In this document: piece after piece, positions 43,927 to 53,634 of the stretch
Layout of the letters: each line of letters opens with the position of its first letter
Position numbering within the stretch: position 1 is the first letter of the stretch
Source: MGIIb-P sp963934015
Lineage (GTDB): Archaea > Thermoplasmatota > Poseidoniia > Poseidoniales > Thalassarchaeaceae
Direction: 5' to 3'
Length of the DNA: 64,000 nt
NCBI GenBank assembly: GCA_963934015.1
Contig: CAWVWT010000004.1
Span: 1-64,000 of the forward strand
Made by a program: the position numbers and the translations under genes
Notes under the pieces: model-generated
Seen by the model: only the letters and a program-made list of their open reading frames with translations
Database searches by the model: none
What the model was told of the DNA's origin: nothing

Positions 43927-44457
43927 ATGTGCCTAGCATGTTTCGGCAGTGATATGGCCGGTGGGGGGGATGCTCCGAGTGTTCCAGTTTGGGATATGGC
44001 CGTTCTTGCTGGTTCGATCTTAGTCCTCTCGACAATAGTTATTGTTACATGGACGCAACCATCGACTTACACCTTGGATGGTAGTGCCCAAGAAGTCCTC
44101 ACTGTGAACACTGGTTTTTCGGGGGGTGACCTCACTTTTGAGGCAAGTTGCTTGGATGACCCCTGCCAAACTCTGACCGCCTGGGTTGTCCCACACGATG
44201 GGAAGGAAAGTTGGAGTGGCGGTTTGGGTGATGCAACCGAGATAGATTTATTGAATTTCAACACCACTGAAATTTCGAAAAATCTCAATGCGCCCTTACC
44301 ATCGGGGGAATTTAGAATCATCCTTGATGGAGAGGGTACCTACACCTTTGAAACAACGATTCAACGCAACGTTCCTCACGAATACGTCCCTGCAATAATC
44401 GGGGCATTCCTCGTCGTTTGGGGCGTCTGGAGAAAACAACAAGAAGATATAGACTAA
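43927..44457 (+). CDS. Two-TM protein with extracytoplasmic beta domain
   Basis: About 176 residues from ATG 43927; a TTG at 43909 and an ATG at 43954 are alternatives. A CTATAGAA tract at 43877-43884 suits a TATA box that would place transcription near 43905. TM helices at each end (MAVLAGSILVLSTIVIV and YVPAIIGAFLVVWGVW) flank a beta-rich domain of about 100 residues with one Cys pair (CLDDPC). Function unknown. Its 3' end overlaps the convergent fusion gene by 4 bp. Confidence 0.65.
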   Translation: MCLACFGSDMAGGGDAPSVPVWDMAVLAGSILVLSTIVIVTWTQPSTYTLDGSAQEVLTVNTGFSGGDLTFEASCLDDPCQTLTAWVVPHDGKESWSGGLGDATEIDLLNFNTTEISKNLNAPLPSGEFRIILDGEGTYTFETTIQRNVPHEYVPAIIGAFLVVWGVWRKQQEDID

Positions 44458-45863
44458 ATCCAATCCCATTGAATTTCACCTGTTGATCTGACTATGCCAG
44501 CACCGGTGTGCAGGCCACCCTTGGGGTCTAAACCAAATGCTTGAGTTTTACTTTCTGCAAGTGTAAATCTCATCATGGTATATATTGTGTTGAATACATC
44601 GCTCTCGTCAGAATCAGCAACCATCGGGTGAACTTCCAATAAGGATGCGACAGATGCATGAATGATTGGAAAAATTTCTTCGTATGTATGCGGGAATAGT
44701 TTGTCCCACCCGATTGCCTCGATTAATTGAGGTACAGGTTTTCTATTGATACCAATTCCCAACACAACCTGAACAGCTTCGCCCTGAGTTTTTCCATCTA
44801 CAAGCACCCCACACAATTTTCCAATAGTTTCCTGAGAGCGTAGCCAAATATCATTTGGCCACTTAACACGTAAACCACATGCTTCTAATTCTGATCCATG
44901 TATCCATGAATGACTCGGTAAACCCAAATCAAGGAGGGCTGAAAAAGTATCCAATACTGCAACATTTGCAGCCAATTGAATGACTTCAGGGCCCCTGTTT
45001 ATAGATTTAGGGGAGAGTGCCCAACTGCCCATGAAACCATCATTAGAGTTGAACCATTCGCGACCCGCGTAACCACGACCCGAATTTTGTATTTCTGTGC
45101 TGATAAATGTCCCTTGTTTCACCATTCCAAGATTCATGACTTCATCATTGGTTGATGGGCATGACTCCAATCTTGTGATGTCTGCACCTTCAAAGGGGCG
45201 CCAACAAGCGACAACTGTGAGCCGTTCATCGCCTACTGTAGCCTGTGATACGTTGCGAGTAGCCCAACCTTTTTGTCTCCAATCACGACCAATATTTTGT
45301 CCGATTTGGTTTGAACTGTGTAGTAATAGGATGATTCCGCCTTCATTGAGGAGATGTGGATTGGATGAAATGGCTTTCAGTAACTGGGCTGATTCATCTT
45401 TTGCGATCAGAGCGGATTCCTCCATTGGGCCCAAGCGATCACCTGATTCAGGTTCTATGTAGGGCAGATTCCAAGCGATGACATCTACACCCTGGTCAGG
45501 CATCCATTTACCAAAATCACCAGGCCCTCCTTCCTTAATTTTCGTCTTCCAATCAAATCCATATTTTGCAGCATTACCCCTGGTCGCAGCAACCGCTAAG
45601 GGATTGATGTCGCAAGCATTGACTTTCCATCCCCGTAAACCCGCTGCGATGGATATCGCACCACTCCCACAACCAATTTCGAGCAAATTTTTGCCTTGGC
45701 CTGAACCGAGCTCGGCGAGGGCTTGGTCGAGTAGGTCAGAATCTTCTCTCGGCGGGTATACAGTAGGGGGGATGTTGAGTTCGATTTGATCTAGGCCGGT
45801 GGCCTGCCAAAGGAGTACAGCACCTCCCTCCCCCGTCAACTCAATTTCTCGTTCTATGGGCAT
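44454..45863 (-). CDS. Fusion of HemK-like methyltransferase and biotin-protein ligase
   Basis: 469 residues. N-terminal SAM methyltransferase: LLEIGCGSGAISIA (residues 60-73), CDINPLAV, and NLPY (132-135) in place of the NPPY of glutamine methyltransferases such as HemK/PrmC. C-terminal half (from about residue 228): biotin ligase with PSTND, GRGYAGREW and KWPNDIW, plus a C-terminal SH3-like end. The ligase half should load biotin onto the carrier protein encoded near 26.9 kb. The two activities in one chain are unusual. No DNA-binding domain, so not a BirA repressor. Confidence 0.88.
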   Translation of the reverse strand: MPIEREIELTGEGGAVLLWQATGLDQIELNIPPTVYPPREDSDLLDQALAELGSGQGKNLLEIGCGSGAISIAAGLRGWKVNACDINPLAVAATRGNAAKYGFDWKTKIKEGGPGDFGKWMPDQGVDVIAWNLPYIEPESGDRLGPMEESALIAKDESAQLLKAISSNPHLLNEGGIILLLHSSNQIGQNIGRDWRQKGWATRNVSQATVGDERLTVVACWRPFEGADITRLESCPSTNDEVMNLGMVKQGTFISTEIQNSGRGYAGREWFNSNDGFMGSWALSPKSINRGPEVIQLAANVAVLDTFSALLDLGLPSHSWIHGSELEACGLRVKWPNDIWLRSQETIGKLCGVLVDGKTQGEAVQVVLGIGINRKPVPQLIEAIGWDKLFPHTYEEIFPIIHASVASLLEVHPMVADSDESDVFNTIYTMMRFTLAESKTQAFGLDPKGGLHTGAGIVRSTGEIQWDWI

Positions 45864-46065
45864 AGCGTCTCACAACCCTGTATTTGTTTGCGCATTAGGT
45901 GTCGATTTGATGAAGATTCGCCAAACCTTTATGTGAAATTTAGTCCACGGGACATACAGCGGTTCCTCCCCGGGAACTGCCAATTCGGTTTCAGCCACAG
46001 CCATCGCCTATGGCACAAGGCTTTTGAATACCCCCTCGGTCCGCGGGTGGCCCAGAGACATCCAT

Positions 46066-46139
46066 GGGCCTGTAGCTTAGCCAGGTAGAGCGTCCGGCTT
46101 TTAACCGGATGGCCAAGGGTTCGAATCCCTTCAGGCCCG
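46066..46139 (+). tRNA. tRNA-Lys (anticodon TTT)
   Basis: 74-nt class I tRNA. Acceptor GGGCCTG pairs with CAGGCCC (46132-46138), discriminator G. Anticodon arm TCCGG-CTTTTAA-CCGGA gives TTT. T arm AAGGG-TTCGAAT-CCCTT. No CCA encoded, no intron. The 333-bp stretch 45864-46197 holds this tRNA and otherwise only short spacer; it is upstream of, and may be co-transcribed with, the polymerase operon. Confidence 0.95.
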
Positions 46140-46197
46140 CTCTATCTGGCTCGGTTGCGGGTTTTTGGCCGATTTGGGTAAACCGGGGGTTCAAAAT

Positions 46198-46785
46198 TTG
46201 GTCGTTAAAAGTTCAACAAAGAAGCGTTTGGTAGAGTTAGGTGTCCCGGAGGAGTCCGCACACAAACTCGCTGACGATGCAAATATGGATGCCATCAAGC
46301 AGATGAGTGTCGAACAAGTTGCAAAGAAAATTGGAATCGAAATGGATAGCCCAGAACTTGAGAAGGTTATGGGCATCATTCGTGAGCAAGGAACTCGCAA
46401 GCGAACCCGCTCTCGTCGAATCACTATTTCACAAAAGGCAATCGATGACGATGACATCCCACTGGGCAGTGACAGATTCAATGTTCTCAACCACGTTTTG
46501 GTCCCACACCACGAACTTTTGCCAGAGGCTGAAGAAGCAACGGCTCTTTCACCATGGGGCCTTGAAGTACCAGACATTTCAGGAACAGGTACACGCTTGG
46601 CCAAGGAACTATTGCCCAAAATTCTGATTACCGATCCAGCTGTACAGGTTCTAAAGGAAACTGAAGAGATTGCAAATGACGAATTACCTGCAGGATGGCT
46701 CACAAATCGTGTCGTCCGAGTCAAACGCAAGAGCAAAACATCCGGGACAACTACAGCTTACCGCTTAATTGTGGAGGAAAACTGA
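46198..46785 (+). CDS. rpoH: RNA polymerase subunit H (Rpo5/Rpb5-like) with added N-terminal module
   Basis: 195 residues if started at TTG 46198, chosen because it matches the A'' start (VVKS-S/A-TKK) and has GGGGGTT upstream; the frame opens at TTG 46165. The C-terminal 80-110 residues are classical subunit H (FNVLNHVLVPHHELLP, PKILITDPAVQVL, GWLTNRVVRVKRKSKTSG). The first 65 residues are an extra HhH-like helical module nearly repeated at the N-terminus of A'' (STKKRLVELGVPEESAHKLA compared with ATKKKLMDMGIQEEFAHKLA). Usual archaeal H is about 80 residues. First gene of the H-B-A'-A'' operon. Confidence 0.93.
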   Translation: MVVKSSTKKRLVELGVPEESAHKLADDANMDAIKQMSVEQVAKKIGIEMDSPELEKVMGIIREQGTRKRTRSRRITISQKAIDDDDIPLGSDRFNVLNHVLVPHHELLPEAEEATALSPWGLEVPDISGTGTRLAKELLPKILITDPAVQVLKETEEIANDELPAGWLTNRVVRVKRKSKTSGTTTAYRLIVEEN

Positions 46786-46798
46786 GGGGGAATAAATC

Positions 46799-49700
46799 AT
46801 GAAGGAAATTATTGAGAGCTACTTTCGCGAGCGGAGTTTGGTCAATCACCAACTTGCATCTTACAATGACTGTATCCCAACTGGTGATACCCAGGGCAGT
46901 CGTTTTGAAAAAATCGTCCGAAACATTCGTATTGGTACGGATGAAATTATTGAAGATGATGAGGGTGGGATCATCAAGCTTGACGTACTCGATCATGAAA
47001 TCTCTGTGCGAATGAAGAACATGACTCTTGGCCCACCCACAATCCGTGAGGCCAATGGGGCAGAGCACCCATCGTTGCCGCTTGAATGCCGCCTCAGAAA
47101 GTTGACCTACATGTCGCCTGTTTACCTTGACTTCACCATCCACCGAGACGACCTCCCTCAACCTATTGTGGAAGACAAGGTTCAGGTTGGTAGCGTCCCC
47201 ATCATGGTCCGAAGCCGCCGGTGCAACCTCAATCCCTCACACATTGATCCTAATCGAAATTTGTCGCCAGGACAGAGTGAAGAGGACAAGGAGCATTACC
47301 ACACTCTACTGGAGGGTAAGGGCGAGGATCCCCATGACCCCGGTGGGTACTTCATCATCAATGGAACTGAACGCGCTCTCATATCTATGGAAGATTTGGC
47401 TCCAAATCGCGTCACAGTTGAAATGAACAAGCGCTACGCACGTAAGACTGAAGTCGCCAAGATTTTCTCACAGAAGGATGGCGTTCGAAAGCCCTTGACT
47501 GTTGAAAAGCGCAAGGATGGAATGCTAATGGTGAAGATTAGCAGTGCAGGAACAACTCCAATCCCAGTCGTTCTGCTAATGCGTGCCCTTGGCATTGACA
47601 ATGATCAAGAGATTTTCCAGGCGATTGCCGGCCCGACTGAAACCTTCAAGTTCATCGTTGCCAACCTTAACGAGGTCAAGGACAATGAAGAATATGGTGT
47701 TGAAAGTGCTGCTGAAGCCCATGAGTGGCTGCAAAAGAAGTTCGCAGCAGGCCAACAACGGGAATATCGTGAGCAGCGAATTCAGAATCTACTCGACAAA
47801 GAATTACTCCCTCATCTTGAAACTCCTCTGTCTGCAAAAGACAAAGAGCGAATTGGCGAAGATCTCGCTGCTCAAGCTGATGAAAGAACCGAACGAAACC
47901 GCAAGAAGAAGGCAATTTTCCTAGGTCGTATCGTGCGCCAAGTCCTCGAAATGGCTATCAAAAACAAGGAGCCAAATGACAAGGATCACTATGCAAACAA
48001 GCGTGTGCGCCTTGCGGGTGATTTGATTGAAGATTTGTTCCGCGTATCATTGCAACAACTAGCTCGTGATTTGAAATACCAACTTGAGCGCCATCACAAC
48101 CGAAAGCGTGACCTAAAGATCACCTCGTGTTTGCGACCGGATGTTTTGACATCCAAGGTCATGCACGCGTTGGCTACTGGGAATTGGGTTGGTGGCCGAA
48201 GTGGTGTCAGTCAATTGCTTGACCGGACAACATTTCTCTCAGCCCTATCCCACATGCGCCGTGTCACCAGCCCACTTGTGCGAAGCCAACCACATTTTGA
48301 AGCCCGAGATTTGCACCCGACTCAATGGGGTCGACTTTGTCCCAATGAAACACCTGAAGGACAGAACTGTGGCCTTGTGAAGAACGCAGCCCAGATGATT
48401 GACGTTTCAGAAGCTGTTAGTGAAATTGAAGTCAAAGATCTCCTTGAAGAACAAGATGTTGAACCCAATCCAAAAGGTTGGTCAGAGGGTGCCCGAGTTC
48501 ACGTAAACGGCGACATATTCGGCCTACACATGAACCCACACAAACTCGTTGAGCATTTCAAGCGCGGTCGCCGTCGAGGTGTAATCCGACCAGAGGTCAG
48601 CATTCGTCACGATGCACCCAATCGAGATATTTTCATCAATACTGACAAGGGTCGGATTCTCCGACCACTTCTTGTCCTAGATGGGGGCCGCATGGTTTTG
48701 TCAAAAGCCACCTTGGATAGTCTCCGAAACCGAGAAATGTCCTTTGCAGATTTGACCAATAACGGTATTGTCGAATGGGTCGATGCTGAAGAGGAGGAAG
48801 ATCTCCTTGTCGCGCCTCGTCCATACGATCTACCACACGTCAGCCCTAAGCATGGTAGACCACTCAATCCGGCAAAGGTTGAATGGATTAACATGGGTGA
48901 TGAGGGCATCAAAAAGGCCAAACTTTGTGCTGAAATCATCATGCCCAATGGCACCAAACTCAAAGAGACGTTTAGCATCCCCTTGAATTATTATCAGGAG
49001 GACACCGACAAACTCCGCCGAAAGGAAAAGAAGACTGGCGATGTGTTGATTTACACCCACGTTGAGATTGACCCGCAACTGATTCTCGGTGTTTGTGCAT
49101 CTCTCGTACCGTATCCTGAGCACAACTCTACACCTCGTGTTACTGGTGGAACAGCCATGGTCAAGCAGTCACTTGGATTGCCGTCAGCAAATGGTCGATT
49201 GCGACCAGATACCCGACAGCACATTCTGCACTACACACAGAACTCAATGGTTGGAACTCGGGCGATGGAAGCAACCAATTTCATCCGCCGTCCAGCAGGT
49301 CAGAATTTTGTTGTCGCCATCCTCAGTCATCACGGCTACAATATGCAAGATGCAGTCATCATCAATCGTGGTAGTGTCGAGCGTGCCCTCGGTCGTTCGA
49401 CATTCATCCGCACATACAACGCAGAACGCAAGCGATTCCCTGGTGGACAAGTTGACGAAATCGAAATCCCAGGTACTGGCCTCGATGAAGTCAAGGGTTT
49501 GAAATCCCCTGAATCCTATGCACATCTTGAAACTGATGGACTGCCCACCCCGGAGACGGAAATCAGCAGTAAGCCCGAAGATCGAGATCGCGTACCTCAG
49601 GTTCTGGTTGGAAAGACCAGCCCACCTCGTTTCTTGGAGGAAACTCACGGTGCTTTCCTACAAGCGCAGGAACGCCGTGAATCGAGCATGAACGTTCGGC

Positions 49701-50539
49701 ACGGTGAGGGTGGCTTTGTTGACAATGTCTTCGTCACAGAATCTCTTGATTCAGGGCGTTTGGTCCGAATCACTCTACGAACAAACCGTATTCCAGAACT
49801 CGGTGACAAGTTTTCCAGCCGGCACGGTCAGAAAGGAGTCATCGGTCGTTTGGTCGATCCTGAAGATATGCCATTCACAGTAGATGGTGTAGTTCCGGAC
49901 CTACTGATTAACCCACACGCGATTCCATCACGCATGACTGTCGCCCACATCCTCGAGATGATTGGTGGTAAGGTAGGCGCTATGGAAGGTCGACTCATTG
50001 ATGGTACTGCATTCAATGGTGAGAAGGAAGACAGTCTTCGCGAAGGTCTTCTTCGTAGTGGATTTGCACATACTGGTCGCGAGGCGATGGTCAGCGGCGA
50101 GACTGGTGAAGAATTCCCGGCGCAAATTTTCGTTGGTGTGATTTATTACCAGAAGTTGCACCACATGGTCAGCGGAAAAATCCACGCACGAAGTCGTGGA
50201 CGAGTTCAAATTCTCACGCGCCAACCAACAGAAGGTCGTGCACGGCAGGGTGGTCTCCGATTTGGTGAAATGGAAAGAGATTGTCTCATCGCGCATGGTG
50301 CCTCAATGGTCATCAAAGATCGTCTGTTGGATGAATCGGATGGGTGGGAACTTTTCGTTTGTGCGGAAAGTGGCCATATCGCTTTCTGGGATTGGCGTAA
50401 ACGGTGTTACGTTAGCCCGATACATGGGGACAAGGCGGAAGTCTTCCCCGTTTCAACATCATATGCATTCAAGCTACTCCTGGATGAGATGAAATCACTT
50501 GGAGTGGCAATGAGACTTGAACTGGAGGACCGAAGATGA
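46799..50539 (+). CDS. rpoB: RNA polymerase subunit B (unsplit)
   Basis: 1246 residues, one gene as in Thermoplasmata-like and eukaryotic polymerases (many methanogens split it). Catalytic regions GRLCPNETPEGQNCGLVKN, ELGDKFSSRHGQKGV and the KLHHMVSGKIHARSRG wall/clamp segments are intact. The C-terminal zinc site normally built from two CxxC pairs reads C1188-A-E-S1191 and S1206-P-I-H1209, so three of four cysteines are missing. No intein is seen. The stop overlaps the A' start as ATGA. Confidence 0.97.
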   Translation: MKEIIESYFRERSLVNHQLASYNDCIPTGDTQGSRFEKIVRNIRIGTDEIIEDDEGGIIKLDVLDHEISVRMKNMTLGPPTIREANGAEHPSLPLECRLRKLTYMSPVYLDFTIHRDDLPQPIVEDKVQVGSVPIMVRSRRCNLNPSHIDPNRNLSPGQSEEDKEHYHTLLEGKGEDPHDPGGYFIINGTERALISMEDLAPNRVTVEMNKRYARKTEVAKIFSQKDGVRKPLTVEKRKDGMLMVKISSAGTTPIPVVLLMRALGIDNDQEIFQAIAGPTETFKFIVANLNEVKDNEEYGVESAAEAHEWLQKKFAAGQQREYREQRIQNLLDKELLPHLETPLSAKDKERIGEDLAAQADERTERNRKKKAIFLGRIVRQVLEMAIKNKEPNDKDHYANKRVRLAGDLIEDLFRVSLQQLARDLKYQLERHHNRKRDLKITSCLRPDVLTSKVMHALATGNWVGGRSGVSQLLDRTTFLSALSHMRRVTSPLVRSQPHFEARDLHPTQWGRLCPNETPEGQNCGLVKNAAQMIDVSEAVSEIEVKDLLEEQDVEPNPKGWSEGARVHVNGDIFGLHMNPHKLVEHFKRGRRRGVIRPEVSIRHDAPNRDIFINTDKGRILRPLLVLDGGRMVLSKATLDSLRNREMSFADLTNNGIVEWVDAEEEEDLLVAPRPYDLPHVSPKHGRPLNPAKVEWINMGDEGIKKAKLCAEIIMPNGTKLKETFSIPLNYYQEDTDKLRRKEKKTGDVLIYTHVEIDPQLILGVCASLVPYPEHNSTPRVTGGTAMVKQSLGLPSANGRLRPDTRQHILHYTQNSMVGTRAMEATNFIRRPAGQNFVVAILSHHGYNMQDAVIINRGSVERALGRSTFIRTYNAERKRFPGGQVDEIEIPGTGLDEVKGLKSPESYAHLETDGLPTPETEISSKPEDRDRVPQVLVGKTSPPRFLEETHGAFLQAQERRESSMNVRHGEGGFVDNVFVTESLDSGRLVRITLRTNRIPELGDKFSSRHGQKGVIGRLVDPEDMPFTVDGVVPDLLINPHAIPSRMTVAHILEMIGGKVGAMEGRLIDGTAFNGEKEDSLREGLLRSGFAHTGREAMVSGETGEEFPAQIFVGVIYYQKLHHMVSGKIHARSRGRVQILTRQPTEGRARQGGLRFGEMERDCLIAHGASMVIKDRLLDESDGWELFVCAESGHIAFWDWRKRCYVSPIHGDKAEVFPVSTSYAFKLLLDEMKSLGVAMRLELEDRR

Positions 50540-53500
50540 ACCGAGACGTTGCAACCATTCCGAAGCGTATTGCTTCCATCAAGTTCAGCTTGATGGATCC
50601 GACCGAAATCCGTAAGATGTCCGCTGTCGAAGTCAAGACTGCAGATACTTACAAGGATGATGGACACGCATATCGACAAGGTTTGATGGACAACCGTATG
50701 GGTGTCATTGAACCTGGTGTACGCTGCGAAACATGTGGTAACAAGCACGATGTTTGCCCCAGTCACTTTGGCCATATCCAACTTGAACTTCCAGTGGTCC
50801 ACATTGGATTCACTGCTCTGTTAAAGACGGCACTCAAGGCAACCTGCAACACTTGCAGCCGTATCCTTCTTCACGAGAAAGAAGGAACTCACCCCATCGA
50901 CCCTGAGAAGTCTGAACAAGATTTCTATCGACACCGTGTATACGATGTTATCCAGAAGCATGGTGTTGGTTCTACAGAATTCAAGAAGATGATCAAAATC
51001 ATAGTTAAAGAGTGCGCTAGTTTGAAACGCAGTGTTTGTATGCACTGTCAATCAGAACAGGGTAAGATTCAACTTGACAAACCCACCACTTTCAAGGAGA
51101 TTATGCAGGCGAAAGCAGGCCAATCCAAGGTCGAGAAAAAGTTGAATGCTCGTGATATCCGTGAATGGCTAGAGCGCATCCCAGATGAGGATTTGATTTT
51201 CATTGGCATGGCTTATGATTCAAGCCGTCCTGAATGGGTGATTATGCGCGTTCTCCCAGTTCCACCCATTACAGTTCGCCCTTCGATTACATTGGATAGT
51301 GGTGACCGTAGTGAGGATGATCTTACCCACAAACTAGTGGATGTATTGCGAATCAACCAACGACTACGTGAAAATCGTGACTCCGGAGCACCACAACTCA
51401 TTGTTGAAGATTTGTGGGAACTGTTGCAGTATCACATTACAACATATTTCGACAACCAAACTGCGGGAATTCCTCCCGCGCGCCATCGCTCAGGTCGACC
51501 ATTGAAGACCCTGACTCAAAGACTCAAAGGCAAGGAGGGACGATTCCGCAGTAACCTGTCTGGAAAGCGTGTCAACTTCTGCGCCCGAACTGTCATTAGC
51601 CCAGACCCAAATCTTGGTATCAATGCAGTTGGTGTACCAACTCAATCCGCCAAAGAATTGACCGTACCGATTCGTGTCACAGGTCGAAACAGAGAACAGT
51701 TACGCCAGATGATTTTGCGTGGACCTGATATTCACCCTGGCGTCAATTACATTGTGCGTGGAGACACACATCGTGTGCGTATCACCGGTCGTACCAAGTT
51801 TATGTGGTCCGGTTTCCGATGTCACAACCCCGAATGTCATTCTGGTGATGTTGAGAGAGATGAGCCCTACCCTGGTCTTCGTTCTGACCTCAATGAAGTA
51901 TTACCTGCGCCAAATTTCCTACCTGGCATGGAAATCGAAGAAGAGATTAGCCGTGTTGATGGGGATACACAGACAAAGTGGATTCCATCCCTTGAACCTA
52001 CTCTTGCGAATCTCCGTGGAGAGGACAGTAATGGAAAACCCCTCGAATATGGGGATCCACGGGGGATTATCCATCAACGATGGGTCTTCGAGCGAGAGAA
52101 TCCAGGGCAAGAATTCCCTGCTGAATTAGATGTTCGTTGCCCTCATTGTGGCAGTCCTGAAATTTCAGAGGACATTCGCAGTAAGGTCGAAGATCGTCTT
52201 GCTACCGTCGACCTTGACGGAAACCCAAAGCCCGGTATGATTGTTGAGAGACACTTGATCGATGGTGACGTTGCAATTTTCAACAGACAACCATCTCTAC
52301 ACCGTATGTCGATGATGGTTCACGAAGTTCGTGTGATGGAAGGGAAAACATTCCGCTTCAATCTTGCAGTTTGTACACCGTACAATGCTGATTTTGATGG
52401 CGACGAGATGAACCTTCACGTAATTCAATCTGAAGAGGCACGGGCAGAGGCAAAAATTCTCATGCGTGTTCAAGAACACATCATTACGCCACGTTACGGC
52501 GGTTCTGTAATCGGTGGAATTCACGATCATATATCGGGAGCCTATCTGCTAAGTCACGACAATCCATTTGTACCCAAGGCAATTGCCCTTGATGTTCTCG
52601 GCCAGATTAGCTGGTCTGGAGAGTTGCCCAAGGAGAGCGTAGTAGATGGCGTCGCCGGATTCTACGGTCTTGAATTGTTCAGCCTGATTGTTCCAGGTGG
52701 ATTCAATCTACGATATACGAGCCGTAGCCAAGATGAGGTCAGGGTCGAATCGGGTCAAGTAATCTGCGGAACTCTTGACAAGCGTGCTATCGGTGCAGAG
52801 GACGGCCGTCTTCTTGATGCAGTAGTTCAAACTCACGGAACAACTGTTGGGGCAAAGTTCCTCAATGACATGACCAAACTCACCATTGGAGTTTGTACTT
52901 CAATGGGCTTCACAACTGGAATTGATGACGAAGATCTCCCTGCAGAAGCTCGTGAATTGATTACGCTGCGCAACGCCGAAGCCAGTGACGCAGTGGATGC
53001 TGAACTGGATAAGTTCGGTGCTGATGGCCGTAAGTATGAGACTCGACCGGGACGCACTCCTCTGGAAACACTGGAGGAGAATATCCTGCAAATTCTAGAT
53101 CAGTGTAAGGCCGAGACTGGAACGGTGGCGAAGGAAGCACTTTTGGACACCAACCCTGCAGTCATGATGGCAGTATCTGGTGCTCGTGGTTCAATGGATA
53201 ACTTGGCTATGATGGCCGGTTCTATTGGTCAGCCCAAGGTTCGTGGAAAACGTCTTGAACGCGGTTACAATGACCGTGTATTGTCTCATTTCCGTCGCGG
53301 TGTAAAGGGTGCGAAGGAGAAAGGCTTTGTCGCGTCTTCCTTCAAGCGTGGGTTGGAACCTACAGAGTTCTTCATGCTCTCCGTATCGGGTCGTGAATCT
53401 CTCGTCGATACAGCGGTCCGAACCAGTAAATCGGGTTACATGCAACGCCGTCTGATCAATGCGATGGATGACCTCAAGGTCTGGAACGATGGACAACATT

Positions 53501-53634
53501 CAGTGCGCAACACAGCAAACCGAATTATCCAATTCCAATATGGTGAAGATGGTGTAGATCCCTGCAGATCACTGAAGGGTGAACCGATTAACGTCGATCA
53601 AATTTTGGATGATGTCATTGGAGGTGGTAACTGA
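50536..53634 (+). CDS. rpoA1: RNA polymerase subunit A' with a zinc-binding-type insertion
   Basis: 1032 residues, longer than the 870-900 usual for archaeal A'. N-terminal zinc motif CETCGNKHDVCPSHFGH; catalytic NADFDGDEMNLH with D619, D621 and D623 binding the active-site magnesium. Between PGVNYIVRG (about residue 403) and GMIVERHLIDGD (about 567) lie about 165 residues where about 35 are usual. The insert contains C429-x4-C434 and C535-x2-C538, which could form one extra zinc site. Overlaps rpoB (ATGA) and rpoA2 (TGATG). Confidence 0.97.
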   Translation: MNRDVATIPKRIASIKFSLMDPTEIRKMSAVEVKTADTYKDDGHAYRQGLMDNRMGVIEPGVRCETCGNKHDVCPSHFGHIQLELPVVHIGFTALLKTALKATCNTCSRILLHEKEGTHPIDPEKSEQDFYRHRVYDVIQKHGVGSTEFKKMIKIIVKECASLKRSVCMHCQSEQGKIQLDKPTTFKEIMQAKAGQSKVEKKLNARDIREWLERIPDEDLIFIGMAYDSSRPEWVIMRVLPVPPITVRPSITLDSGDRSEDDLTHKLVDVLRINQRLRENRDSGAPQLIVEDLWELLQYHITTYFDNQTAGIPPARHRSGRPLKTLTQRLKGKEGRFRSNLSGKRVNFCARTVISPDPNLGINAVGVPTQSAKELTVPIRVTGRNREQLRQMILRGPDIHPGVNYIVRGDTHRVRITGRTKFMWSGFRCHNPECHSGDVERDEPYPGLRSDLNEVLPAPNFLPGMEIEEEISRVDGDTQTKWIPSLEPTLANLRGEDSNGKPLEYGDPRGIIHQRWVFERENPGQEFPAELDVRCPHCGSPEISEDIRSKVEDRLATVDLDGNPKPGMIVERHLIDGDVAIFNRQPSLHRMSMMVHEVRVMEGKTFRFNLAVCTPYNADFDGDEMNLHVIQSEEARAEAKILMRVQEHIITPRYGGSVIGGIHDHISGAYLLSHDNPFVPKAIALDVLGQISWSGELPKESVVDGVAGFYGLELFSLIVPGGFNLRYTSRSQDEVRVESGQVICGTLDKRAIGAEDGRLLDAVVQTHGTTVGAKFLNDMTKLTIGVCTSMGFTTGIDDEDLPAEARELITLRNAEASDAVDAELDKFGADGRKYETRPGRTPLETLEENILQILDQCKAETGTVAKEALLDTNPAVMMAVSGARGSMDNLAMMAGSIGQPKVRGKRLERGYNDRVLSHFRRGVKGAKEKGFVASSFKRGLEPTEFFMLSVSGRESLVDTAVRTSKSGYMQRRLINAMDDLKVWNDGQHSVRNTANRIIQFQYGEDGVDPCRSLKGEPINVDQILDDVIGGGN

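Noticed and set aside
45888..46088. 66-codon frame before tRNA-Lys
   Set aside because: It reads into the tRNA gene and has no domain or SD support.
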